A stretch of DNA of 30,497 bases from CAYLLN01 sp036496265 (GCA_036496265.1 DASXLL010000030.1:1-30497); one strand, 5' to 3'. Positions 23,321 to 30,497 are shown, numbered from the stretch's first letter. Made by a program: numbers and translations. The notes: generated by a model from the sequence alone, not told the origin.

Positions 23321-24838
23321 ATGTTTGGCAGCGTGCTATCTCGGCTTGGCATCCAATCGCTGAATTCCGGCGTCTATGCCGGACATTGGATCGATCAGCC
23401 TGGCGGCCAGGAGTTTGCATCGCTCAACCCAGCGACCGGGGAAGTGCTAGGCCGAGTCATCGGCGCTAACCAAACTAGCTACGACCAGGCGGTCGAATCT
23501 GCTGTTGGCGCCTTCAAGAAATGGCGATTCACTCCCCCGCCGCAGCGCGGCGAAATCGTGCGCCAAATCGGCAACGCCCTCCGCGAATCGAAAACCGATC
23601 TTGGAATGCTCGTGACACTCGAGGCCGGCAAAATCAAAAGCGAGGGACTCGGCGAAGTCCAAGAAATGATCGACATGTGCGATTTCGCCGTCGGTCTCTC
23701 GCGGCAGCTTTATGGCCTGACGATCGCTAGCGAACGACCAAACCATCGCATGCTGGAGCAGTGGCATCCGCTCGGGCCAATCGGCTGCATCACTGCGTTC
23801 AACTTCCCAGTCGCCGTCTGGGCCTGGAATGCCGCCCTGGCACTCGTCTGCGGCGATCCGGTCATCTGGAAACCGTCGCACCTGACGCCGCTCACCGCCG
23901 TCGCCGTGCAGCACATCGTGAATCGCGTTTTGGAGCCTGCCGGTTTGGCGGGGCTGCTCAACCTGACCGTCGCCAGCCGCGATATTGGCGAAGCGATGTC
24001 AAGCGATCAACGGTTACCACTGATTTCGGCAACGGGAAGCTGCGCGATGGGCCGTTCTGTCGGCTCGACTGTCGCGAAGCGCATGGGCCGCTCGCTCCTC
24101 GAACTGGGCGGCAACAACGGCCTCATCTTGACCGAGTCAGCCAACTTGGATCTCGCGTTGCGAGCAATCCTTTTTTCCGCCGTCGGCACAGCCGGGCAGC
24201 GCTGCACGACGTTGCGGCGTCTAATTATCCATGAGTCAATTCATGACTCGTTTACGTCGCAGCTCGTGAAAGCTTATAAGAGCATTTCAGCCGGCAACCC
24301 GTGGGACGACGGCGTGTTGCTAGGACCTCTGATTCGGGAATCAGCAGTCGAGCAGTTCGAGGCCGCGATCGCGGCAGCCCGCGAGCAGGGAGGCAAGGTT
24401 CTCTGCGGCGGCAACCGTCTCAAGCGGCCCGGATTCTACGTCGAGCCAACAATTATCGACGCCAACACCGAGATGCCGATCGTCAAACAAGAGACCTTCG
24501 CGCCAATCTTATATGTCTTGCCCTACAAGACGCTGGATGAAGCAATCGAGATTCACAACAGCGTTCCCCAAGGACTTTCCAGCGCCATTTTCACCGATCG
24601 CTTTCACGATGCCGAGCGATTCCTGTCCACCGTGGGCAGCGACTGCGGCATCGCCAACGTCAACATTGGCACCAGCGGTGCTGAAATTGGGGGTGCCTTC
24701 GGCGGCGAGAAAGAAACCGGCGGCGGCCGCGAAGCTGGCAGCGACGCCTGGAAGGCCTACATGCGCCGACAAACCTGCACGCTCAACTACGGCCGCGACT
24801 TGCCGCTCGCGCAAGGCGTCAAGTTCGCCATTTCCTAA
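23321..24838 (+). CDS. Aldehyde dehydrogenase, ALDH7 type (aminoadipate semialdehyde dehydrogenase-like)
   Basis: NAD-dependent dehydrogenase of 505 residues, related to antiquitin/AmaB, which oxidises alpha-aminoadipate semialdehyde (piperideine-6-carboxylate) in lysine breakdown. Catalytic residues are Asn161 (TAFNFPVAVWAWN), Lys184 (IWKPS), Glu261 (LELGGNNGLIL) and Cys295 (GTAGQRCTTLRRL). The family-specific C-terminal part is NIGTSGAEIGGAFGGEKETGG followed by DAWKAYMRRQTCTLNYG, and SRQLYGLTIASERPNHRM is also ALDH7-like. The start at 23321 lies 7 nt after the aminotransferase stop, so the two are surely cotranscribed. A 21-nt repeat arm follows the stop. Confidence 0.92.
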   Translation: MFGSVLSRLGIQSLNSGVYAGHWIDQPGGQEFASLNPATGEVLGRVIGANQTSYDQAVESAVGAFKKWRFTPPPQRGEIVRQIGNALRESKTDLGMLVTLEAGKIKSEGLGEVQEMIDMCDFAVGLSRQLYGLTIASERPNHRMLEQWHPLGPIGCITAFNFPVAVWAWNAALALVCGDPVIWKPSHLTPLTAVAVQHIVNRVLEPAGLAGLLNLTVASRDIGEAMSSDQRLPLISATGSCAMGRSVGSTVAKRMGRSLLELGGNNGLILTESANLDLALRAILFSAVGTAGQRCTTLRRLIIHESIHDSFTSQLVKAYKSISAGNPWDDGVLLGPLIRESAVEQFEAAIAAAREQGGKVLCGGNRLKRPGFYVEPTIIDANTEMPIVKQETFAPILYVLPYKTLDEAIEIHNSVPQGLSSAIFTDRFHDAERFLSTVGSDCGIANVNIGTSGAEIGGAFGGEKETGGGREAGSDAWKAYMRRQTCTLNYGRDLPLAQGVKFAIS

Positions 24839-24844
24839 AACACT

Positions 24845-24865
24845 AACCCGAAGCGTAAGCGAGGG
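24845..24865. repeat. Single arm of the ACCCGAAGCGTAAGCGAGGG repeat
   Basis: Identical over 21 nt to the left arm of the inverted repeat at 10176-10197. Here only one arm is present, between the ALDH stop and the ZIP start. Confidence 0.8.
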
Positions 24866-24915
24866 TTCACTTGCTGCGCCTTGGCGTGTCACCGCATTGA
24901 CATTACCATCGACAA

Positions 24916-25830
24916 ATGTCAATTGGGCTGCTCTTAACTGTTTACTGCATTTGCGTGGTCGCCGCGTCGCTCGCAGGCGGCGCGATTCCCAGCGTCGTCA
25001 AGCTGACGCACCGCCACATGCAGCTGCTGATGAGCTTCGTCGGCGGCCTGATGCTGGGTGTAGCGCTGCTCCACTTGCTGCCGCATGCTCTGGCACAACA
25101 AGGATCAATCGATCGCGTCGCGGGCTGGATTCTCGCCGGCCTGCTGACCATGTTTCTGCTGATTCGCGTCTTCCATGTCCATGCTCATGAGCACGGCGAT
25201 GTCAGCGATCTCGTCGATGATCACGAGCATTCGCATGATGGCCCCTGCGAGCAGCATCATGAAACCCATGCCCACGCACCGGGTCAGCATCCCTTCAGTT
25301 GGATCGGTTTGGGCCTGGGGCTGTCGCTGCATACTTTGATCGACGGTCTGGCCGTCGGCGCGGCCGTTGTTGCGGACGCCCATCATGAGCCCAAGCCAGC
25401 GCTCCTCGGTTTCGGTATTTTTTTGGCCGTCGCGCTGCATAAACCCCTGGATGCGCTCTCGATCACATCGCTCATGGCGGCCGGCGGCTGGTCGCGAAAC
25501 GCGATTCAAGTTGCCAACGGCTTGTTCGCTCTCATCTGTCCGCTCGGCGCGGTAGCAGCGGCCTGGGGTCTGAGCGAGCTGCTGACGGAGCAAAATGCAA
25601 TCGTGGGCTGTGCCCTTGCCTTTGCCGCCGGCGTGTTTTTGTGCATCGCGCTGGCCGACTTATTGCCGGAGGTGGCGTTTCACGCACACGATCGCTTTCA
25701 ATTGACCGCCGCGCTGTTAATCGGAATTGCCCTCGCCTGGGGCATTGGATTTCTAGAGCCCCAGCACGCGCATGAACTGCAGCCGCCGACTGCGACCGGT
25801 CACGACCACGGGCATCACGACCATGACTAA
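24916..25830 (+). CDS. ZIP family divalent metal transporter
   Basis: Zinc/iron-type metal importer of the inner membrane, 304 residues with about eight hydrophobic helices. A His-rich cytoplasmic loop (about 87-125, with HVHAHEHG, DDHEHSHDG and HHETHAHAPGQH) and a His-rich C-terminus (HDHGHHDHD) are typical metal-sensing segments. Helix 4 carries SLHTLIDGLAVGA (His139, Asp143), like the HNFxDGLAIG of the LIV-1 group. Helix 5 carries ALHKPLDALSI (His175, Asp179) where ZIPs normally have HExPHE. The loss of acidic and His residues there suggests an altered second metal site. No strong Shine-Dalgarno precedes the ATG. Confidence 0.88.
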   Translation: MSIGLLLTVYCICVVAASLAGGAIPSVVKLTHRHMQLLMSFVGGLMLGVALLHLLPHALAQQGSIDRVAGWILAGLLTMFLLIRVFHVHAHEHGDVSDLVDDHEHSHDGPCEQHHETHAHAPGQHPFSWIGLGLGLSLHTLIDGLAVGAAVVADAHHEPKPALLGFGIFLAVALHKPLDALSITSLMAAGGWSRNAIQVANGLFALICPLGAVAAAWGLSELLTEQNAIVGCALAFAAGVFLCIALADLLPEVAFHAHDRFQLTAALLIGIALAWGIGFLEPQHAHELQPPTATGHDHGHHDHD

Positions 25831-26000
25831 TTGTACTGCCACTAATTGTACCGAGCCCCGGCACATCGCTTGCTCAATTGGTGCTCTGCTTCTAGAGTTG
25901 AATAAGGACCAGAAACAAATGGGATCCTGCTCTTACTCTTAATCGTGCTCCTACTCATCATCTTAATCCGAATCTTTATCTTTCTCTTACTCCCTTTAAT
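25826..26000. repeat. Low-complexity word repeats before the kinase gene
   Basis: First an 11-nt direct repeat, actaattgtac, at 25826-25836 (overlapping the ZIP stop) and 25841-25851. Then at 25926-26000 comes a pyrimidine-rich run of CTTACTC, CTTAATC, CTCCTAC and ATCTTTATC words about 75 nt long, unlike any neighbour. There is no ORF in the 203-nt spacer. Confidence 0.65.
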
Positions 26001-26033
26001 GGGCACATCCCGACTTGAAGCATTCGCTCCCCT

Positions 26034-26924
26034 ATGCCGCTGAAATTCCTCGAAAAATTCTCCGACATGTTTAAGGACCGCCGCATCGATGTGGCGGAGC
26101 GGTTCGAGTTGTTGCGTGAAGCGATCAGCGGCACCATGTCGAACTTCTATATGGCTCGCGATCGCAAGACCGGGAAAGTTGTCGGCTTAAAAATTCTCGA
26201 TCCCGAAAAATGTGCGTTGTTCGAAGAGCGTTTCAAGGTGCTTAAGAAGCCGTCTGAAGGGGAAATCGCCAAGCAGCTTTCGCATCCGCGGATCGTGGAG
26301 ACGTATGAATACGGATCAACCAAGGACGGCAAGCAGTATCTGGTGATGGAGTTTGTCGAAGGCCAGGGCCTGCACGCGATCCTGAAAAATCAAAACGAGT
26401 ATCTCAACGGCAAACGGCTGAACCTGTTTCGACAGATGACGGAGGCCCTCGACGGCGTCCACAAAGCCGGCTACATCCACCGCGACATCTGTCCGCGGAA
26501 TTTCATCGTCAACGCGAATGCGACAGAGCTCAAGTTAATCGATTTCGGCCTCACGTTGCCGATGAAACGCGAATACATGCTGCCCGGCAACCGCACCGGA
26601 ACGCCGCTCTATATGGCGCCGGAGATCGTGCGGCGAAAGCCGACCGATTTGCGGGTCGATATTTTTGCCCTCGGCGTCACGGCCTATCAAATGTGGACGT
26701 TCGACTTCCCCTGGCCGTCGGGTGACCCGACCGGCAAGGGAGCGTTGCATCACGACAGCCGCGAACCGACGCCAATCACTCAATTTGTACCGAAGATGAG
26801 CAAATCGATCGCCCGGATCATCATGCAGTGCATCGAGGCCGATCCGAACAAGCGTCCCGAAAACACCGATGCCGTGCTGACGTTGATCCGCCGGGCCCAA
26901 TCCGAGCACGCCCGCGAAATGTAG
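26034..26924 (+). CDS. Soluble Hanks-type serine/threonine protein kinase with atypical active site
   Basis: Protein kinase of 296 residues without a membrane helix or extra domain. Seen: ATP-lysine Lys53 (VVGLKIL), a likely helix-C Glu (Glu77, PSEGEIAKQL), hinge LVMEFVEGQG, catalytic loop YIHRDICPRN (His149, Arg150, Asp151, Asn156), DFG (170-172), and GTPLYMAPE with the APE motif at 195-197. Two departures from the canonical pattern: the glycine loop reads EAISGTMSNFYMA without GxGxxG, and the Lys normally two residues after the catalytic Asp is Cys153. All other catalytic residues are kept, so activity is plausible. It lies between a ZIP transporter and apbE genes; no functional link is evident. 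Confidence 0.9.
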   Translation: MPLKFLEKFSDMFKDRRIDVAERFELLREAISGTMSNFYMARDRKTGKVVGLKILDPEKCALFEERFKVLKKPSEGEIAKQLSHPRIVETYEYGSTKDGKQYLVMEFVEGQGLHAILKNQNEYLNGKRLNLFRQMTEALDGVHKAGYIHRDICPRNFIVNANATELKLIDFGLTLPMKREYMLPGNRTGTPLYMAPEIVRRKPTDLRVDIFALGVTAYQMWTFDFPWPSGDPTGKGALHHDSREPTPITQFVPKMSKSIARIIMQCIEADPNKRPENTDAVLTLIRRAQSEHAREM

Positions 26925-26939
26925 TGTGTGCTCTGCCCT

Positions 26940-26960
26940 GTAGGGTGGGCTATGCCCACC
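26940..26960. repeat. GTAGGGTGGG dispersed repeat with perfect hairpin
   Basis: It begins gtagggtggg as at 8039-8048. The stem ggtgggc (26944-26950) and gcccacc (26954-26960) is a perfect 7-bp stem with loop tat. It lies between the kinase stop and the apbE start and could attenuate read-through. Confidence 0.7.
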
Positions 26961-26978
26961 ATGTCCGTGATAAACGAC

Positions 26979-28121
26979 ATGGCCGAAAACAAGTCTTCCC
27001 GCCGCGCCTTCCTTAGCGGCAAATCCGCCGCCGACGCCCTCGGCGACGCACTTGCCGGCCCTCCCCCGCCCTTGCCGCCACCATCCTCTGTCGTCGGCGT
27101 CCAACCCGGCTCCCATCTTCTCTCAGTCAGTCGCGAGGCGATGGCTTGTCTGTTCGAAGTCGTGTTCGACGCGACAAACCGCGACGCAACAGAAGCCGCC
27201 GTGACAGCGCTGGAACTCGTCGCGGCTCTGGAAGGCCAACTCACCATCTATCGCGACACCAGCGAGATCGCCGACATCAATCGTCGCGCATTCGACCAGC
27301 CGGTCGCAGTCGAAAGTGGCTTGTTTGCGCTTCTGCAACGCGCGATCAAGTTGTCCGAAGAAACGAACGGCGCTTTCGACATCACCGCCGGCCGCCTCAG
27401 CAAAACCTGGGGCTTTTTTCGGCGACAAGGGCAAATGCCCGCCGAAACCGATGTCGCCGAGGCGCTCGCCACAGTTGGCAGCCAATACTTGGAGCTGGAT
27501 GACGCCACAAAAACCGTTCGTTTCCAAAAAACTGGCCTCGAATTGAATCTCGGTGCCATCGGCAAAGGCTACGCCCTCGATCGCGCCGCCGATTTACTTA
27601 TCGCCAGCGGCCTCAGCGACTTCCTCATCCACGGCGGCAACAGCAGCGTCCTGGCTCGCGGAACAAGGATGAAGGATGAAGGCGGAAGGATGAGCAACGA
27701 AGTTAAAATTCGTGATTCAGCCTTCAGCCTTCAGCCTTCAGCCTTCGCTTGGTCCATCGCCCTCCGCCATCCCCTCAAGCCCGACATTCGCCTCGCCGAA
27801 TTCTTCCTCCACGATCAAGCTCTCGGCACCAGCGGCTCCGGCACTCAATTCTTCCATCACCAAGGCAAACGCTACGGCCACATCATCGATCCGCGTAGCG
27901 GCTGGCCAGCTGAAAAAGTGCTCTCCGCCACCGTAATCGCCCCTAACGCCGAACAAGCCGATGCCCTTTCGACTGCATTTTATGTCGCTGGCCTTGAGCT
28001 TGCCCAAAACTACTGCCAGCAGCATCCAGAAATCTCGGCTCTCGTCACGACTCAATCCGGACCTGCCGGCATTGAGCTGCACCCCGTAAATCTGTCCCCA
28101 GATTCCTGGCGCCGGCTATAA
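26979..28121 (+). CDS. apbE: FAD:protein FMN transferase (ApbE) with in-frame repeat insertion
   Basis: Transfers FMN covalently to Thr/Ser of target flavoproteins, using FAD and Mg. The protein has 380 residues from the ATG at 26979; the ATG at 26961 is also possible. Core motifs are LTIYRDTSEIADINR, GAFDITAGRLSKTWGF, LELNLGAIGKGYALDRA (about 187-203), FLIHGGNSSVLARG, ALGTSGSG, HIIDPRSGWPA and the metal-site DALSTAFYVAG (about 328-338). The N-terminus has a Tat-like SRRAFLSG but no clear hydrophobic stretch; Pro-rich PPPPLPPP follows. Residues 229-256 (nt 27663-27746), between LARG and AWSIALRHP, are an insertion made of word repeats, in frame. Confidence 0.92.
   Translation: MAENKSSRRAFLSGKSAADALGDALAGPPPPLPPPSSVVGVQPGSHLLSVSREAMACLFEVVFDATNRDATEAAVTALELVAALEGQLTIYRDTSEIADINRRAFDQPVAVESGLFALLQRAIKLSEETNGAFDITAGRLSKTWGFFRRQGQMPAETDVAEALATVGSQYLELDDATKTVRFQKTGLELNLGAIGKGYALDRAADLLIASGLSDFLIHGGNSSVLARGTRMKDEGGRMSNEVKIRDSAFSLQPSAFAWSIALRHPLKPDIRLAEFFLHDQALGTSGSGTQFFHHQGKRYGHIIDPRSGWPAEKVLSATVIAPNAEQADALSTAFYVAGLELAQNYCQQHPEISALVTTQSGPAGIELHPVNLSPDSWRRL
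27663..27746. repeat. Word-repeat insertion inside apbE (84 nt, in frame)
   Basis: The left part (27665-27686) is aaggatg-type words, 21/22 identical to the reverse complement of 7649-7670. The right part (27716-27746) is four copies of ttcagcc. The tract encodes about 28 residues, a multiple of three, with no stop codon. Confidence 0.85.
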
Positions 28122-28190
28122 AGCTTGCTTGTCCGACGGCTGCCCGGCTACCATCAACAGAGGTCGATTCGTTTGCGTTTCGGGGGTGTC

Positions 28191-30497
28191 ATGGCATTTC
28201 GTTGGGCCGGCCGCTTTCTCGCCTTAGTAGCCGTTATTACTGCTGGGCCCGCGTCGTCATTGGCGGCTGACAACGTCGATTTTCTCCGCGACGTCAAGCC
28301 AATTCTCGCCCAGCGCTGCTTTCGTTGTCACAGTTCGCTGGAACAAGAAGGTAATCTGCGGCTCGATAGCGTTCCGGCGATTCTGAAGGGCGGCGACGGC
28401 GGCGCTATCGTCGTGCCCGGCAAAGGTAGCGACAGCCGGCTGCTTGCTGCCGTCGAGCGCCACGGCGATTTGAAGATGCCGCCAGAAGGCGAATCGCTGA
28501 ACGAAAAGCAAATCGCCGTCTTGCGCGCCTGGATCGACGCCGGCGCGCCGGCCCCGCCCCCGGATGCAGTGGCGAAACCGTCGCATTGGTCATTTCAAAA
28601 GCCGGTGCGCCCAGCAGTGCCACAAGTTGCCGACCCGGCTTGGTCCGCCAATCCGATTGACGCCTTCATCGCTACCAAGCATGCCGAGCTAAAGCTGGCT
28701 CCCGTCGGCGAAGCGCCTCGCAACTTGCTGCTCCGCCGCATTTACATCGACCTCATTGGTCTGCCGCCGACGCCGGATCAACTAGCCGAAACCGCCGACT
28801 ACGAAGACATCGTCGATCACCTCCTCGCCTCACCGCAATACGGCGAACGCTGGGGCCGCCACTGGATGGACGTGTGGCGCTACAGCGACTGGGACGGCTA
28901 CAAAGCCGAAATTCGCGAAAGCCAACCGCATATCTGGCGCTGGCGCGACTGGATCGTCGAATCGCTCAACGACGATAAGCCGTATGACCGCATGGTCCAG
29001 GAGATGCTCGCGGCTGACGAACTTTCGCCGACGGATAACAACGCGCTTCGTGCCACCGGCTACCTGGTGCGAAGCTGGTACAAGTTCAACCGCAACAAAT
29101 GGCTGGACGACGCGATCGAGCATACCGGCAAAGCATTTCTCGGCCTCACCTTCAACTGCTGCCGCTGCCACGATCACATGTACGACCCACTCTCCCAGCG
29201 CGAGTATTATTCGCTGCGGGCGTTTTTCGAGCCCTACGATGTTCGCACCGATCGCTTGCCCGGCGAGCCAGATACGACCAAGGCCGGCTTGGTCCGCGTC
29301 TTTGACGGCAAGCCAGAAGCACCAACGTTTTTGTTCGTTCGCGGCAATGATAAAAATGCGCTAACCGACGAGCCGATCAAACCGGCCGTCCCGGCGTTAT
29401 TCGGCGATATTCCCTGCTCGGTCGAGTCGCTCCAATTACCTCAAGCCAGTTGGCAGCCCAGCAGCGTGCAATTCGTCCGCGATGACATTCTTGCCGCCGG
29501 ACAAAAGGAAATCGAAAAGGCCAAAGCGGCAATTGCAACCGCGAAATCCAAGTTCGACGAAGCGCTGCAAAAAGCAGTCAATATCTCCCCGAGTCCCGAG
29601 TCCCGAGTCCCGAGCCCCCATCCCGCTCTTGTCGATGCCGACGCTCAAATCGCCCTCGCCGAAATCAATTTACGACTTGCCGAAGCCAATCTCGCCATCA
29701 ACGAGCTTCGCCTTCTTGCTGACGACGCGGCTTTGGCAACTCCGTCAAAGGCCAGCGCCAGAGCCCTCGCCGAAGCCGCCGCCCGCGCCGAGCGCGACCT
29801 CAGTGTCCTCCAGGCCAAAAAAGGCGTCCTCCAAGCCGAAATCAACCTCACCACCGCTCGGCGCAACAAAAAAGACGGCGACGTACGTTCCCTAAACGTC
29901 CTCACCGCCGCGGAAAACGGCATCGTCGCCGCCGTCAAGGCTCGCGGGGATGTCATCGAGGCCTTGGAAAAACCGCTCGGCGACTACACGCACTTCGCCC
30001 CCATTTATCCCCAGACCAGCACCGGCCGCCGGCTCGCCCTCGCCCGCTGGATCACCGCCCCCGATAATCCCCTCGCCGCCCGCGTCGCCATCAACCACAT
30101 CTGGCTCCGCCACTTCGGCACGCCCCTCGCCCCCACCGTCTTCGACTTCGGGCTGAACGGCAAGCCGCCGACCAATCAACCGCTGCTCGACTGGCTCGCC
30201 ACCGAACTAATCAGCAACGGCTGGCGCATGAAACCCATCCATAAGCTCATCGTCACCAGCCGCACCTATCGACTCGCATCCTCAACTTTGAACCTTGAAC
30301 TTGGAACTTTGAACTCCAGCATCGACCCCGAAAATCTCTACTATTGGCGCGCCAACCCCCACCGCATGGAAGCCGAAGCCGTCCGCGACGCCACCTTGTT
30401 TCTCGCTGGCTCCCTCGACCTCACCCGCGGCGGCCCCGACATCGATCAAACCCAAGGCCTGACCAACCCCCGCCGCAGCTTGTATTTCCGCAACGCG
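28191..30497 (+). CDS. Planctomycete cytochrome c protein (PSCyt1-DUF1549-DUF1553), 3' partial
   Basis: Large secreted protein of the PSD1 family, 769 codons before the window ends. A signal peptide (residues 1-26, ending SLAA) is followed by a PSCyt1 c-type heme domain with C43-F-R-C-H47, then EGNLRLD, KMPPEG and LRAWIDAGAP. A DUF1549 domain is seen from about 155 (PIDAFIATKHAELKLAP, LLLRRIYIDLIGLPPTP, YGERWGRHWMDVWRYSD). It includes a second CxxCH, C323-C-R-C-H327, in the conserved CHDHMYDPL context. A coiled-coil Ala/Glu/Lys-rich insertion spans about 450-590. DUF1553 begins near 600 (TSTGRRLALARWITAPDNPLAARVAINHIW). Word repeats at 29587-29618 and 30282-30316 are translated in frame. GGGGGTGTC precedes the ATG without a clear Shine-Dalgarno. 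Family members often occur with DUF1501 proteins; none is in the window. Confidence 0.93.
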   Translation, partial: MAFRWAGRFLALVAVITAGPASSLAADNVDFLRDVKPILAQRCFRCHSSLEQEGNLRLDSVPAILKGGDGGAIVVPGKGSDSRLLAAVERHGDLKMPPEGESLNEKQIAVLRAWIDAGAPAPPPDAVAKPSHWSFQKPVRPAVPQVADPAWSANPIDAFIATKHAELKLAPVGEAPRNLLLRRIYIDLIGLPPTPDQLAETADYEDIVDHLLASPQYGERWGRHWMDVWRYSDWDGYKAEIRESQPHIWRWRDWIVESLNDDKPYDRMVQEMLAADELSPTDNNALRATGYLVRSWYKFNRNKWLDDAIEHTGKAFLGLTFNCCRCHDHMYDPLSQREYYSLRAFFEPYDVRTDRLPGEPDTTKAGLVRVFDGKPEAPTFLFVRGNDKNALTDEPIKPAVPALFGDIPCSVESLQLPQASWQPSSVQFVRDDILAAGQKEIEKAKAAIATAKSKFDEALQKAVNISPSPESRVPSPHPALVDADAQIALAEINLRLAEANLAINELRLLADDAALATPSKASARALAEAAARAERDLSVLQAKKGVLQAEINLTTARRNKKDGDVRSLNVLTAAENGIVAAVKARGDVIEALEKPLGDYTHFAPIYPQTSTGRRLALARWITAPDNPLAARVAINHIWLRHFGTPLAPTVFDFGLNGKPPTNQPLLDWLATELISNGWRMKPIHKLIVTSRTYRLASSTLNLELGTLNSSIDPENLYYWRANPHRMEAEAVRDATLFLAGSLDLTRGGPDIDQTQGLTNPRRSLYFRNA
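29587..29618. repeat. Word repeat, CGAGTCC-type, inside the cytochrome gene
   Basis: Four tandem 7-mers (cgagtcc, cgagtcc, cgagtcc, cgagccc) encode about SPSPESRVPSP (residues 466-476), in the coiled-coil linker. Confidence 0.8.
30282..30316. repeat. Word repeat, GAACTTTGAACCTT-type, inside the cytochrome gene
   Basis: Imperfect tandem words (ctttgaac, cttgaac, ttggaac, tttgaac) encode about STLNLELGTLNSS (residues 698-709) within the DUF1553 domain, between RTYRLAS and SSIDPENLYYW. Confidence 0.75.

Noticed and set aside
27663..30316. CRISPR array or tandem-repeat locus
   Set aside because: The repeat units are 7-8 nt without spacers and lie in translated sequence; nothing resembles repeat-spacer periodicity or cas genes.

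Overview
The window looks like a piece of a planctomycete chromosome, most likely Pirellulales-like. Support comes from a DUF1559 type II pseudopilin, a PSCyt1/DUF1549/DUF1553 'planctomycete cytochrome c' protein, a Tat-exported sugar-isomerase-like protein, a soluble Hanks-type kinase, and many short dispersed hairpin and word-like repeats. It was read by eye; no database search was possible.

Layout. (1) 1-6476, + strand: a cytochrome c oxidase operon, coxA (5' truncated; A2-type active site) - ctaA (heme A synthase) - ctaB (heme O synthase) - coxC (with a large coiled-coil insertion) - coxD - ABC-2 transporter ATPase. (2) 6516-9949: a Tat-exported sugar isomerase-like protein (-), a rhodanese (+), a DUF1559 pseudopilin (+) and a small secreted protein (-). 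(3) 10257-16517, - strand: a Tad/Flp pilus cluster reading flp-flp-tadV-tadE-cpaB-rcpA-tadZ. The motor and platform genes tadA, tadB and tadC are absent where they would be expected. (4) 16518-19432: a gene-poor stretch with hairpin repeats, a small membrane protein, a DUF983 protein and a polytopic membrane protein. (5) 19470-21801, - strand: ABC-2 permease - SCO1 - DUF420 (CtaM-like) - small CPTCK membrane protein, a second oxidase-assembly block. (6) 21994-24838: a class III aminotransferase and an ALDH7-type aldehyde dehydrogenase, probably a lysine/aminoadipate catabolic pair. (7) 24916-28121: a ZIP metal transporter, a kinase and ApbE flavin transferase. (8) 28191-30497: a PSD1-type cytochrome c protein that runs off the end.

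How it fits together. Blocks 1 and 5 together form one oxidase biogenesis module: catalytic subunits, heme A synthesis, copper delivery, an exporter and CtaM. The exporter ATPase is at 5544-6476 (+) and a permease of the right type is the first gene of the opposite-strand block ending at 21801. Inverting the segment 6477-21801 would place them head to tail, so the window may record an inversion inside an oxidase operon.

The most unusual signal is repetitive. Two kinds of short dispersed element occur here. One is compact hairpins, some of whose copies differ by compensated base pairs. The other is low-complexity word repeats with 6-9 nt units. The word repeats sit between genes, at gene starts, and in frame inside coding sequences: ApbE, the PSD1 cytochrome (twice) and the isomerase linker. 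A 22-nt block is shared at 21/22 positions between the intergenic site 7649-7670 and the ApbE coding sequence at 27665-27686 (opposite strand), which supports these being true dispersed elements.
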